Source of the DNA: Ignavibacteria bacterium
Lineage (GTDB): Bacteria > Bacteroidota > Ignavibacteria > Kapaibacteriales > UBA2268
Reading direction: 5' to 3'
Length of the DNA: 64,000 nt
Assembly (NCBI GenBank): GCA_026417135.1
Contig: JAOADV010000002.1
Coordinates: 136,985 to 200,984, forward strand
In this document: positions 9,998 to 20,778 of the stretch, piece after piece
Position numbering within the stretch: the stretch's first letter is position 1
Layout: each line of letters opens with the position of its first letter
The notes under the pieces: model-generated
Database searches by the model: none
What the model was told of the DNA's origin: nothing
Seen by the model: only the letters and a program-made list of their open reading frames with translations
Program-made: the position numbers and the translations under genes

Positions 9998-10744
9998 TTA
10001 CATTACTAAACCACCATCGACATTAATAACTTGCCCAGTTATGTAGCTTGATTCTTCGGATGCAAGAAATAGCACAACTTTTGCAACATCGTCTGGTTCG
10101 CCAATTTTTCGTAAAGGTATATTTTTTAGGAAATTTTCCTTTTGTTCTTCAGTTAATTTATCTGTCATAGGAGTTCGAATGTAACCTGGTGCAACCGCAT
10201 TTACAAGAATATTTCTCGAAGCAACTTCTTTTGCCAAAGATTTGGTAAAGCCAATTATTCCAGCTTTCGATGCAGAATAGTTCGCTTGACCAGCGTTTCC
10301 AATTTCACCGACAATTGAACTAATATTTATTATTCGTCCCCACCTTTGTTTTATCATTGCAGAAATCACTGCTTTAGTGCATAAGTATGTTCCTTTTAGG
10401 TTTGTTGAAAGTACAGAATCCCACTCCTCTTCGCTCATTCTTATAAGTAAATTATCTCGGGTAATACCAGCGTTGTTTACAAGTATATCGATTTTACCTC
10501 CCTTTCGAATTGTCTCTTCGTATGCAGAATTTACAGAGTCGATATTACTAACATCGACTTGCTGAAAAAAGACATTTTCTTTTAGATTGGAATCAGTCTC
10601 GAAAAAATCGTTTTCATCTGGTAAGATATAATCCCAAACGAAAACAGTTCCACCAGACTTAGCAAAGTTCTTTGCTATTGCCTTTCCGATACCTCTTGAA
10701 CCACCAGTAACGATTATTGTCTTATCTTTGAAATTATAACACAT
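9998..10744 (-). CDS. fabG: 3-oxoacyl-[acyl-carrier-protein] reductase
   Basis: A short-chain dehydrogenase (248 aa) that reduces 3-oxoacyl-ACP with NADPH. Visible are the cofactor loop 'TGGSRGIGKAI', the 'NNAG' motif in 'ILVNNAGITRDNLL' and the catalytic Ser and Tyr-x3-Lys in 'NISSIVGEIGNAGQANYSAS'. The 'GQVINVDGG' C-terminal motif is typical of FabG. The first residues are a little longer than usual but begin with a true ATG. It lies between fabD and acpP. Confidence 0.95.
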   Translation of the reverse strand: MCYNFKDKTIIVTGGSRGIGKAIAKNFAKSGGTVFVWDYILPDENDFFETDSNLKENVFFQQVDVSNIDSVNSAYEETIRKGGKIDILVNNAGITRDNLLIRMSEEEWDSVLSTNLKGTYLCTKAVISAMIKQRWGRIINISSIVGEIGNAGQANYSASKAGIIGFTKSLAKEVASRNILVNAVAPGYIRTPMTDKLTEEQKENFLKNIPLRKIGEPDDVAKVVLFLASEESSYITGQVINVDGGLVM

Positions 10745-10782
10745 TCAAAATGCATTTAATTAAAACTACAAAAATACAAATT

Positions 10783-11721
10783 TCAAATATAATTGAGTTT
10801 CGAGAAAGCCATTATGTCTTTGTAATTATCTAAACCTACAATCTCGCAATCTTGGACCGTTCTTTTTATTAAGCCTTGCAAAACATTACCCGCTCCGCAC
10901 TCAATAAATTTTCTAACTCCATTTTCATACATAGCTTGAACACTTTGCTGCCATTTAACAGGAGAGGTGAGTTGTTTAATAAGAGCATCTTTTAGGTCTA
11001 TTCGATTAGTTAAAGGTTCAGCAGAAAAGTTAACATAAACGGATGCATTTGCATCATTAAAATTTGTGGCTTCAATAGCTTTTGCAAGTTCTTCTTTTGC
11101 TGGTTCCATCAAAGGAGAATGGAATGCTCCACTTACCGTTAACTCTTTAACAATTTTTGCTCCTATTCCTTTAAAACTCGAGGCTTTGCTTCGTAGGTAA
11201 TCTGCTGAGCCAGAGACAACAAGCTGTCCGGGACAATTGTAGTTAGCTGGCGTTATTACATTTCCATTTCCTTCGTCGGTAAGTTCCTTACAAAGCTTTT
11301 CTACATCGGAGTCGCTTGCACCTATGATTGCAAACATTGTTCCGGGAGCATATTCCCCAGCTTTGAACATAAGTTCGCCCCGCAGTGCTACAAGACGCAA
11401 AGCATCTTCGAAAGATAGAACGCCAGCAAAATAAAGAGCTGCATATTCACCAACAGAATGCCCAGCAACACAATCGAAATGTAAGTTGCTTTTGACAATT
11501 TCGTAAACAGCTACAGAATGAAGGAAAAGAGCAGGTTGAGTATGTTTAGTTTTAGTGAGCTCTTCGAGAGGACCATTGAAACAGATTTCACTAAGTTTGT
11601 AACCTAAAATTTCATCGGCAAGGTGAACTAACGACTTAGCAATTTCGAAGTTTTCATACAAGTCTTTAATCATACCAACGTATTGAGAACCTTGGCCTGG
11701 AGCGACAAGAGCAGTTTTCAT
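10783..11721 (-). CDS. fabD: Malonyl-CoA:ACP transacylase
   Basis: This enzyme (312 aa) moves malonyl groups from CoA to ACP to feed the condensing enzymes. The N-terminal 'APGQGSQYVGM' and the nucleophile motif 'GHSVGEYAAL' are present, with the catalytic His in 'SGAFHSPLM'. The preferred start is the ATG at 11721, whose ATGA overlaps the stop of fabH by 4 bases; an ATG 12 codons earlier inside fabH would add a stretch the family lacks. The overlap suggests translational coupling to fabH. Confidence 0.95.
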   Translation of the reverse strand: MKTALVAPGQGSQYVGMIKDLYENFEIAKSLVHLADEILGYKLSEICFNGPLEELTKTKHTQPALFLHSVAVYEIVKSNLHFDCVAGHSVGEYAALYFAGVLSFEDALRLVALRGELMFKAGEYAPGTMFAIIGASDSDVEKLCKELTDEGNGNVITPANYNCPGQLVVSGSADYLRSKASSFKGIGAKIVKELTVSGAFHSPLMEPAKEELAKAIEATNFNDANASVYVNFSAEPLTNRIDLKDALIKQLTSPVKWQQSVQAMYENGVRKFIECGAGNVLQGLIKRTVQDCEIVGLDNYKDIMAFSKLNYI

Positions 11722-12707
11722 TTTCCCATACTCCAACGCATATAAACAGCACCCCAAGTAAAGCCAGCACCAAAACTTGCCAGAATTAATTTGTCGCCTC
11801 TTTTAAGTTTGCCTTCTTCCCACCATTGAGAAAGACAAGTCGGAATTGTTGCCGCAGTAGTATTAGCAAACTTATCTATATTGACCATAACTTTCTCGAG
11901 TGGCAATCCCATTCTTTCAGCTGTTGCGGAAATTATTCTCATATTAGCTTGGTGGGGTACAAGATATGCAATGTCATCTTTTGTTAGGTTGTTTCTTTGC
12001 AAAATTTCCAAAGAAACGTCGGCCATACCTTTTACTGCAGCTTTGAAAACAGCTTGTCCTTCTTGATGGATGTAATGTTCACGATTTTGGACTGTTTCTA
12101 ACGAAGCTGGTTTGGCACTACCTCCAGCAGCTTGATAGAGATATTTGCCACCTTCTCCGTCTATGTAGAGAACTTGGTCGAGTATGCCAAGTTCTTCGTC
12201 GTCGGACATTTCAATTAATGCAACACCGGCGCCGTCGCCAAAAAGCACAGCTTGTGCTCTATCTTGGAAATCAACTATTGCGCTCATCTTGTCGGCACCA
12301 CAAAGAAGGACATTCCGAGCGGTTCCAGCTTCCACAATGTTTGCAGCGGTAACTAAAGCAAAAAGAAAACCAGAACAAGCAGCCGATAGGTCGAATCCCC
12401 AAGCCCTTGGAATTCCCAACTTGTGTTGAACAATAGCTGCGGTTGCTGGGAACATGTGGTCGGGAGTCACCGTTGCAACGATTATACAGTCAATATCGGA
12501 AGGTTTCAATCCTCTTTGTTCAATACAGGCTTTTGCAGCTGGGACAATCAAATCGGATGTTGCCCCATTGTTTGCAAAACGGCGTTCCAAAATTCCAGTT
12601 CTTTCGACTATCCATTCGTTCGAGGTTTCCAAATACTGTTCAAAGTATGAATTTGGATAAACATCAGGAGGAAAATAATGGGCGATTGAAGTTATTGTAG
12701 CTGGCAT
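11718..12707 (-). CDS. fabH: 3-oxoacyl-[acyl-carrier-protein] synthase III
   Basis: The initiating condensing enzyme (329 aa) joins acetyl-CoA or a branched acyl-CoA to malonyl-ACP. The Cys-His-Asn triad is seen as 'SAACSGFLFAL', 'LVPHQANMRI' and 'FANTTAATIP'. The N-terminal 'NEWIVERTGI' is also diagnostic. It follows plsX by 9 bases and overlaps fabD by 4. Confidence 0.97.
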   Translation of the reverse strand: MPATITSIAHYFPPDVYPNSYFEQYLETSNEWIVERTGILERRFANNGATSDLIVPAAKACIEQRGLKPSDIDCIIVATVTPDHMFPATAAIVQHKLGIPRAWGFDLSAACSGFLFALVTAANIVEAGTARNVLLCGADKMSAIVDFQDRAQAVLFGDGAGVALIEMSDDEELGILDQVLYIDGEGGKYLYQAAGGSAKPASLETVQNREHYIHQEGQAVFKAAVKGMADVSLEILQRNNLTKDDIAYLVPHQANMRIISATAERMGLPLEKVMVNIDKFANTTAATIPTCLSQWWEEGKLKRGDKLILASFGAGFTWGAVYMRWSMGK

Positions 12708-12716
12708 AAAGTCCTA

Positions 12717-13760
12717 CTATTTCTTTTCAACATAATTCGGATTCAATGCTCGTTCAATGTTTTTATTTATTCCTTTTTTCAATTGCTCGCAAGCAGTCAA
12801 AATCATATTCTGTATTGCAAGGGGGGAAGACTTTCCGTGGCCAATTATTACAACACCATTTACACCTAAAAGAGGAACACCACCATAGTGTTGATAATCC
12901 ATATCCTTTAAGATGTTTTTTAATGCTGGTTTGATTAATAAAACTTTCAAGGCATTCAATAAACTTTTTTTTGCATAATTTCGCACCCTAGTTTTTAAAA
13001 GACCGAGGACACTTTCGGCAAACTTCAATATTATATTTCCCACAAAGCCGTCGCAAATTATTATATTGGCTGTTCCCAATAAGACATCGCGACCTTCAAC
13101 GTTGCCAATGAAGTTTAAAGAGGAGTCTTTTAAAATTTTATGTGTTTTAAGCATAATTTCCGACCCTTTCGTTTCTTCTTCCCCGATATTCAACAAGCCA
13201 ATCTTTGGGTTTTCAATACCAAACATACTCCTATAATAGATTGACCCCATAACAGCAAATTCATATAGATATTGGGGTTTAACTTCGATATTTGCACCTA
13301 CATCGAGCACGAGGGAAGGAAATTTACTAACAGTTGGAAAGAAAGAACCAATGGTTGGACGGCTCACTCCTTCGATTCTTCCAAGTAGAACAGTTGCTGT
13401 CGAAAGCACAGCCCCAGTGTTACCAGCAGAAACGAATGCGTCGACATAATTTTCCGCAAGTAACTTTATTCCCTTGTATAATGAAGAATTTTTTTTCCTT
13501 TTCAAGATAGCGGTAGGTTCGTCATCCATAGTTACAACATCTTCGGCATGCACAATTGAATAATTAAAATCTTTACGCATATAATTCTTTATAGCTTCTT
13601 GAATTCGCTTTTCATCGCCAACGAAGACAATTTCAAAGTCTAAGAAGCGCTCCTTTTTTTCATAAGCGAGGATTGCCCCTTGAACTTCGTTCAATGGTGC
13701 AAAATCGCCGCCCATAGCGTCGATGCAAATCCGATAGAATTTCTTTTTCAACAATTCCAT
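12717..13760 (-). CDS. plsX: Phosphate acyltransferase PlsX
   Basis: PlsX (347 aa) converts acyl-ACP into acyl phosphate, the donor for the first step of phospholipid synthesis with PlsY. The start 'ICIDAMGGDFAPLNEVQGA' and internal 'FVSAGNTGAVLS', 'LDVGANIEVKP' and 'GLLNIGEEETKGSE' are characteristic. It sits between rpmF and fabH, the most common arrangement of these genes, and links ribosome and lipid synthesis in one transcript. Confidence 0.96.
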   Translation of the reverse strand: MELLKKKFYRICIDAMGGDFAPLNEVQGAILAYEKKERFLDFEIVFVGDEKRIQEAIKNYMRKDFNYSIVHAEDVVTMDDEPTAILKRKKNSSLYKGIKLLAENYVDAFVSAGNTGAVLSTATVLLGRIEGVSRPTIGSFFPTVSKFPSLVLDVGANIEVKPQYLYEFAVMGSIYYRSMFGIENPKIGLLNIGEEETKGSEIMLKTHKILKDSSLNFIGNVEGRDVLLGTANIIICDGFVGNIILKFAESVLGLLKTRVRNYAKKSLLNALKVLLIKPALKNILKDMDYQHYGGVPLLGVNGVVIIGHGKSSPLAIQNMILTACEQLKKGINKNIERALNPNYVEKK

Positions 13761-13780
13761 AATGCTTTGATTTTAATTTT

Positions 13781-13957
13781 CTAAATTTTGGAAATAACCT
13801 TTCGCCCGTTGTAATATCCGCATTCGGGGCAGGCTCTATGAGGCAACTTTGTAGCACCACATTGCGGGCAAGTTGAAATTGTTATGTTTTGTGGCTTGTA
13901 GTGTGCCCTCCGATTATCACGACGAGACTTAGACATTCTTCTTTTTGGATTAGGCAT
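13781..13957 (-). CDS. rpmF: 50S ribosomal protein L32
   Basis: A short gene starting at the ATG at 13955-13957 and ending with TAG at 13781-13783; it encodes 58 residues. The product begins 'MPNPKRRMSKSRRDNRRAHY', the classical basic L32 N terminus. It then has two CxxC pairs ('CPQCG' near residue 30 and 'CPECG' near 43) forming the zinc ribbon of the four-cysteine (zinc-binding) version. It lies between the YceD/DUF177 gene (11 bases upstream) and plsX (20 bases downstream), its standard position. Confidence 0.95.
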   Translation of the reverse strand: MPNPKRRMSKSRRDNRRAHYKPQNITISTCPQCGATKLPHRACPECGYYNGRKVISKI

Positions 13958-13968
13958 TTTTTTACTCC

Positions 13969-14514
13969 TTAATTACTTTTAAATTTCAATTTTTTTAGTT
14001 CGTTCCATCGTTCATCGACATCATCTTCGCTGTTTTGTTCGGTAGTTTTTTCCGAAAAGTTTGCAGAATATTGAGGATATATGTCTTCGAAAGTTTTATC
14101 CCTATACTTAGGGGCTATTCTTTTCATAGGTAAATTTATTGCGAGTTCTTGACGAACATCTTCTGTTATATCAATGAATTTATCGTCTTCGTGGATGATG
14201 TGTTCATCTGTTTCTCTAAGTTCCTCGCTAATACCTTTCATTTTATAATATAATTCATTATTAGCGTAAAAGGAACTTGAAATTTCGACGCTTATTGTTT
14301 CGGTATACTCCTCTAAAGTTAAATCGCAAAGAAGGTGAGCTTGGCATTCAGCTGTTCCAATAACAGTATAACGTTTTCCTAAGATTCTAAGTTTTCCTTG
14401 GAAACGCACTTCACCAAAAAATTCGGGGAAAAACCCGTTTAGCTCTTCGACTGGGCTACTTAAATTTATATCGTAAACTCCGTCTTTGATTCCTTTGACT
14501 AAAATGCGTAACAT
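13969..14514 (-). CDS. YceD/DUF177 family protein
   Basis: A 181-residue protein of the YceD (DUF177) family, found directly upstream of rpmF across bacteria and linked to 23S rRNA accumulation. The paired-cysteine core ('GTAECQAHLLCDLTLEEYTE') and the late 'LAINLPMKRIAPKY' segment fit the family. The C-terminal tail is acidic and ends with 'RWNELKKLKF'. It is the first gene of the fatty-acid block, downstream of a good promoter. Confidence 0.85.
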   Translation of the reverse strand: MLRILVKGIKDGVYDINLSSPVEELNGFFPEFFGEVRFQGKLRILGKRYTVIGTAECQAHLLCDLTLEEYTETISVEISSSFYANNELYYKMKGISEELRETDEHIIHEDDKFIDITEDVRQELAINLPMKRIAPKYRDKTFEDIYPQYSANFSEKTTEQNSEDDVDERWNELKKLKFKSN

Positions 14515-14540
14515 AATACAAATTTTAAGGTAAAGAAATA

Positions 14541-14573
14541 CAAAATTAAGGAAAAATTAAAAAAACTCCCAAA
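14541..14573 (-). promoter_or_regulatory. Promoter for the YceD-rpmF-plsX-fab operon
   Basis: On the minus strand TTTG (14570-14573) is followed after 21 bases by TAATTTTG (14541-14548), matching TTTG-N19-21-TAnnTTTG. The predicted start point is about 22 bases before the first start codon at 14514. Confidence 0.55.
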
Positions 14574-14723
14574 ACGAAAGCCTCGATTTTTTGTTTTGCA
14601 ATGAAGGAATTTAAAAGTTGAAAAAGAATTTGAACTTTTCCCTTATATGCAAAAGATTGTAACAAAAAGGGTTATATCCGAAAAATTATTCATTTCCATT
14701 CTTTTTCGTAAATTTGTTTTTTT

Positions 14724-14797
14724 GGTCCCGTAGTTCAGCTGGATAGAACAGCAGTTTCCTAAACTGCGTGTCGGAGGTTCGAGTCCTCTCGGGACCA
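14724..14797 (+). tRNA. tRNA-Arg (anticodon CCT)
   Basis: A 74-base cloverleaf. The acceptor arm pairs GGTCCCG (14724-14730) with CGGGACC (14790-14796), with A as discriminator. The anticodon stem GCAGT/ACTGC encloses loop TTCCTAA with CCT at 14758-14760. The T arm has GGTTCGAGTCC. CCA is not encoded. It reads AGG arginine codons. Confidence 0.97.
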
Positions 14798-15119
14798 CAA
14801 GGAATCTGTAATTTTCTCTAATATTTGTTTCGATTTCAAAATTCAATTTTTTCAATTTAAGCCTGTTGGAATTTTGTCTAAGTTGCTCGTGATGTGTGGG
14901 TTATTTTTTTGACTTTTTTCTAAAGTAACTTCGCAACGATAGTGATGGCAACTTTATCTTAATCTTACAAATGAGAACTTATTTGATTGTGTTATTGAGG
15001 TTTAGTTGCAGAATAAAACACTTTATTTACAGAATGAATAACAAGAATTTTCGGTTGTAGAAATTTAAATTTGAAATAAACGAAATTTGTAAATTTGTAG
15101 TTTCAAATAAAATAATACT
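14798..15119 (+). other. Gene-free stretch upstream of nfnA
   Basis: No coding sequence or RNA gene is supported here; only very short unsupported open frames occur. The last 60 bases are AT-rich and hold a candidate promoter. The rest carries no clear hairpin or repeat. Confidence 0.5.
15070..15097 (+). promoter_or_regulatory. Candidate promoter for nfnAB
   Basis: TTTG (15070-15073), a 16-base spacer and TAAATTTG (15090-15097) approximate the Bacteroidota promoter, with a spacer shorter than usual. Transcription would begin some 20 bases before the ATG at 15120. Confidence 0.35.
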
Positions 15120-17400
<2,281 letters not shown>

Positions 17401-17779
17401 AAATTTGGGAAATTTGTTATAAAAGTTTATTTAGAATTTATATTTAATTATTCATAAGAATTTTAAATTTTTTCTTCTCACAAATCCTTTTTTTTTCAAT
17501 TTTCTCAATAAAATCTATAAGTACTTTCCGTTGGACTTCGTGAAGTATTTAGTCTACTTTTTTAAGTTCCTTTGTCATTTTTAAAGCTAAGAGTTTCAAT
17601 TCTATTGTCGTTCGAATTTATTTTGTTTCTTTCACAACTTTACAAAGTAGTGCTTTTGCAAAATTGCTCTTAAAAGGAAAAAGTATTTATTAAAAGATGA
17701 AAGGAAAATAAATAATAATAAAACGATAAAATCTTATGCTAAATGCTTAGTTCCAACAAATTTATTCGATAGTTAAAGT
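17401..17779. other. Gene-free AT-rich stretch between nfnB and rpsU
   Basis: The two flanking genes converge here. I see no coding frame, no tRNA and no convincing terminator hairpin; the sequence is AT-rich with several T-runs on the plus strand. It may hold the 3' ends of both transcripts or a small RNA, but nothing in it is recognisable. Confidence 0.4.
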
Positions 17780-17974
17780 TTATTGTTCTTCAAGGGATGT
17801 TCGTCGTATTCGACGAAGAGCTTTTAATCTTGCCATTCTCTTTTCGACGGATGGTTTTACGTATGCTGTTCTTTTCTTGTATTCTCGTAAAATGCCACTT
17901 TTTTCGTATTTCTTTTTGAAACGGCGTAAAGCTCTGTCGATATTCTCGTTTTGCTGAATAGTTACACCAACCAA
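17780..17974 (-). CDS. rpsU: 30S ribosomal protein S21
   Basis: A basic 64-residue protein with the S21 core 'NENIDRALRRFKKKYEKSGILREYKKR'. S21 sits on the 30S platform near the anti-Shine-Dalgarno end of 16S rRNA. The start is a TTG at 17974 supported by an AGAGG motif a few bases upstream; there is no in-frame ATG nearby. It lies 26 bases downstream of the CarD/Tudor-like gene and probably shares its promoter. Confidence 0.93.
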   Translation of the reverse strand: MVGVTIQQNENIDRALRRFKKKYEKSGILREYKKRTAYVKPSVEKRMARLKALRRIRRTSLEEQ

Positions 17975-18000
17975 AACAACCTCTTAATTTTTATACATAA

Positions 18001-18405
18001 TTATTTTTTTAAGCTTTCAATCAATCTCTTTTCGTTGTTTTTTTGAAACTGAACTACAATTGCGTTCATCCCATTGCTTATTGTAACTTTGTCGCGCACG
18101 ATACCAACATCTTCCCATATTGGGTGATAAATGATATCGCCAATCTGATAATCTTCGTGAATATCGTATTTTTTTGCATCTTCGATCGAAATGTTCAACA
18201 CGGCACGGGATTTATCTAATTCTGATTCAATAATATCGAGATTTAGCAATTGCATTTGACGGCTCCGAGTACAACGAGCCCATTGCATTCGTCCATTTGG
18301 TGTTTCGACTGGCTCGCCTACAAGTTCGTGTTTAGTTTCTTTCATTACGAAAGGAGAATAAATTACAACATATTTGGCGCGTCGAACCTTTTTTGTTCTT
18401 GGCAT
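18001..18405 (-). CDS. Small protein with a CarD/Tudor-like C-terminal domain
   Basis: 134 residues, not assignable to a named gene. The N terminus is strongly basic ('MPRTKKVRRAKYVV') and the middle has 'GRMQWARCTRSRQMQLLNL'. The last 50 residues ('YQIGDIIYHPIWEDVGIVRDK' and on to 'IVVQFQKNNEKRLIE') resemble the small beta-barrel seen in CarD/CdnL and at the C terminus of PcrA/UvrD helicases, which bind RNA polymerase. A role in transcription or ribosome-linked regulation is inference from that resemblance and from its cotranscription with rpsU. It has its own strong promoter. Confidence 0.6.
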   Translation of the reverse strand: MPRTKKVRRAKYVVIYSPFVMKETKHELVGEPVETPNGRMQWARCTRSRQMQLLNLDIIESELDKSRAVLNISIEDAKKYDIHEDYQIGDIIYHPIWEDVGIVRDKVTISNGMNAIVVQFQKNNEKRLIESLKK

Positions 18406-18435
18406 TTTTTGGCTAATTTGTTAAAAATACAGATA

Positions 18436-18467
18436 CAAAATTATTAAATTTTTTTAAAATAATCAAA
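18436..18467 (-). promoter_or_regulatory. Promoter for the CarD/Tudor-like gene and rpsU
   Basis: On the minus strand TTTG (18464-18467), a 20-base spacer and TAATTTTG (18436-18443) match the Bacteroidota promoter closely. Predicted leader before the ATG at 18405 is about 26 bases. Confidence 0.55.
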
Positions 18468-18499
18468 TTATTCGTAACAAGTGGTTTGAATTATTATTT

Positions 18500-19540
18500 T
18501 TATGTTAATTTTTTTAAGAATTGAGTTGCTGGGATTGGGGTAGGGTCGGTTTCATTCAATATGGCAAGATAAAAACTTATCCAATCCAGTAAATAAAGGA
18601 GCTCGAACATTCGGATTAAAAAGGAAGACTTTTCGCTTCGCAACAAAACTACATTTGTGTTTTTTGTAAGGATTTTTTCTAAGGCAATGATTTTCCGCTT
18701 GTTGCCTTCGAAATCATTATCATCGGCAAGTATTATGATTTGCAAAAAATTTAGCAAATCTGATGGGAATTCAAAAGAGTTAATTTCGTTGTGAGACATT
18801 TCTGGAATTGGACTTGCAAATGCAAGGTTTTTTGCATTTTCTTGGACTTGCGCCTTGAACCGCATTGCAATTGGATACAATGTTTCTTCGCAAGCAAAAG
18901 TTACAAGTATTTTATTAAAGAATTTTTCAGCGAAATTTAGGGCACGATTACCTTCGGTAATGGAAGAGAATTCGGTTGCTAAATCTTTGATATTACTTTT
19001 TAGTTTATCAAATTCGGAAATCAAAATTTCGTGTTTTCTTATAGACCTAAGAATCAATAATAAAATAGAAAAAAAAGAAAAGGCTAATGCACAGCGTGGT
19101 TGGTACCCCGAAGGAATAGAGATTATTGGAAAACCATCACCTTGTAGTTCTTGTTTTATTTGCCCACCACTTGTAATACCAATAATATTTTTGGTATTTC
19201 TTTTTGCTAAATGGTAAGAAGAAATTGTTTCTTCTGTATTCCCCGAGTAAGTACTTACAATCAAATTTGTAGCGTCGCATATTGGAACGAGAGGATAAAA
19301 ATTTCGGTTTACAATTATTTCCAAATCCATAAGGTTGTAATTCATTAGCAACGCTTTTACAATGTCGCCAGCAATGGCGGAGCCCCCGATACCCAAAATA
19401 ACAAATCGTGTATTGTTATTATTGAAGCAGGGTGCTTTCAACCCAATTTCAATTGCCGTTTCGACTTGTTTAGGGAAGTCCCGAAGTACTCCGAACATAT
19501 TTGACTTATCGTGCTCAGAAATTTTTTCTTGTGTCATCAT
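18500..19540 (-). CDS. Bifunctional phosphoglucose/phosphomannose isomerase (SIS domain)
   Basis: A 346-residue sugar isomerase of the small archaeal/bacterial PGI/PMI type, interconverting glucose- or mannose-6-phosphate with fructose-6-phosphate. The first SIS domain has 'ILGIGGSAIAGDIVKAL' and 'IVSTYSGNTEETIS'. The family-specific active-site pieces 'GYQPRCALAFSF' and 'IPEMSHNEINSFE' (Glu/His region) follow in the second domain. The gene is divergent from rodA. It may serve as the main glycolytic isomerase or feed mannose sugars to the envelope. Confidence 0.88.
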   Translation of the reverse strand: MMTQEKISEHDKSNMFGVLRDFPKQVETAIEIGLKAPCFNNNNTRFVILGIGGSAIAGDIVKALLMNYNLMDLEIIVNRNFYPLVPICDATNLIVSTYSGNTEETISSYHLAKRNTKNIIGITSGGQIKQELQGDGFPIISIPSGYQPRCALAFSFFSILLLILRSIRKHEILISEFDKLKSNIKDLATEFSSITEGNRALNFAEKFFNKILVTFACEETLYPIAMRFKAQVQENAKNLAFASPIPEMSHNEINSFEFPSDLLNFLQIIILADDNDFEGNKRKIIALEKILTKNTNVVLLRSEKSSFLIRMFELLYLLDWISFYLAILNETDPTPIPATQFLKKLT

Positions 19541-19599
19541 AAACCTTCTTTAAATAAATTTGTATTTAAACTTTGATTAAGTTAGCAAAAATTTTTATA

Positions 19600-20700
19600 A
19601 TGGTTACGAAGTTAGATTGGAGTTTACTTTTAGCGGTCGTCGTACTTTTGCTTTTCAGTGTTGCTGCTGTTTATAGTGCGAGTGCTTCGCTTGCTGAGTT
19701 CAAGTTTGGGGCGTACGATTTATTTCTTAAAAATCACATTCGTAATTTAATTGTAACCTTTATAACTGTTGTTGTCGTAACTTTTATTAATTATCAATTT
19801 TGGAAAAAATTCGCAAATATAATACTTACAATTTCTATTTTCTTTTTAATCCTTGTGCTATTTTTCGGGGTCGATACAAAAGGTGCGGCCCGCTGGTTGG
19901 ATTTTGGTTGGTTTAATTTTCAACCTTCGGAATTAGCTAAATTTGCCATAGTCTTATACATTGCAAAAATTCTTGACGAGCGGAAAGAAATTAAAGACGA
20001 TTTTTGGTTTGTTCCTTTTCCAATTTTTTTCAATCTTTTTTTGATAATCTTACTAATTGCGGTTCAGCCTAATTTTTCATCTTCATTTATTATTTTCTTG
20101 ATTGTTATAGGTTTATTGGTTATCGCAAATATTAAATTCAAATATTTAGCCACTTTTTCACTTTTAACTGCTCTAATCAGTATCGTTTACGCTGTTTCTG
20201 CAGAATATAGGTTAAACAGACTTCTTGCTTTTTTCAATGAGTCTACCTTGAACGAAATCACAAATACAAATTATCAATCTATCCAATCTCTTGTTGCGTT
20301 AGGTAATGGTGGACTTTTTGGATTGGGTCCGGGAGGTAGCCGACAAAGTTTACTTTTCCTTCCCGAAGCATACAGCGATTTTATATTTGCAATTATTGGC
20401 GAAGAATATGGTTTTATTGGTTTGTCTATTTTTACCTTGCTTTTTGTATTTGTTTTATTCCGAGTTTACCTAATTTGCAAGAATGCACCAGACTTTTTTT
20501 CATTTTTTATTTCAAGCGGTTTCCTTTTAACCTTGTCAATTTACTTTTTCATTAATGCATTAGTGAATCTTGGCTTATTGCCAACGACGGGTGTCCCAAT
20601 GCCTTTTATTAGTTATGGTGGGAGTGCGATGCTTACTTATGGGCTTATTATTGGAGTACTTTTAAATATTTCGATTAATATAAATTTAAAGAAAAGTTAA
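19600..20700 (+). CDS. rodA: Rod shape-determining protein RodA (SEDS family)
   Basis: A polytopic SEDS-family glycan polymerase (366 aa) that builds peptidoglycan during elongation with a class B penicillin-binding protein. About ten membrane segments are visible. The family signature 'LGLLPTTGVPMPFISYGGSA' lies near the C terminus, and 'NFQPSELAKFAIVLYIAK' carries the conserved loop before it. I use the ATG at 19600; a TTG nine codons upstream is in frame but less likely. RodA is preferred over FtsW by context and start, but the two are similar. No mreBCD or pbp2 is in the window. Confidence 0.85.
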   Translation: MVTKLDWSLLLAVVVLLLFSVAAVYSASASLAEFKFGAYDLFLKNHIRNLIVTFITVVVVTFINYQFWKKFANIILTISIFFLILVLFFGVDTKGAARWLDFGWFNFQPSELAKFAIVLYIAKILDERKEIKDDFWFVPFPIFFNLFLIILLIAVQPNFSSSFIIFLIVIGLLVIANIKFKYLATFSLLTALISIVYAVSAEYRLNRLLAFFNESTLNEITNTNYQSIQSLVALGNGGLFGLGPGGSRQSLLFLPEAYSDFIFAIIGEEYGFIGLSIFTLLFVFVLFRVYLICKNAPDFFSFFISSGFLLTLSIYFFINALVNLGLLPTTGVPMPFISYGGSAMLTYGLIIGVLLNISININLKKS

Positions 20701-20778
20701 AAATTGGAATTTTAAGTGCTTTTTTTGTAGATTACCATTTTTATTTTATTTTTGAGTTAGGTTAATTCGGGTTTTTTA

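Noticed and set aside
14643-14855. Reverse-strand open frame with a 'VPRGLEPPT' type segment over the tRNA-Arg gene
   Set aside because: It is the well-known spurious translation of a tRNA gene's reverse strand; the tRNA explains the sequence fully.
14971-15060. 29-codon open frame between tRNA-Arg and nfnA
   Set aside because: Too short, no ribosome site, no recognisable protein, and composition like the surrounding non-coding DNA.
17401-17779. Small RNA or riboswitch in the 379-base gene-free stretch
   Set aside because: No conserved riboswitch core, no GC-rich stem and no terminator could be recognised by eye.
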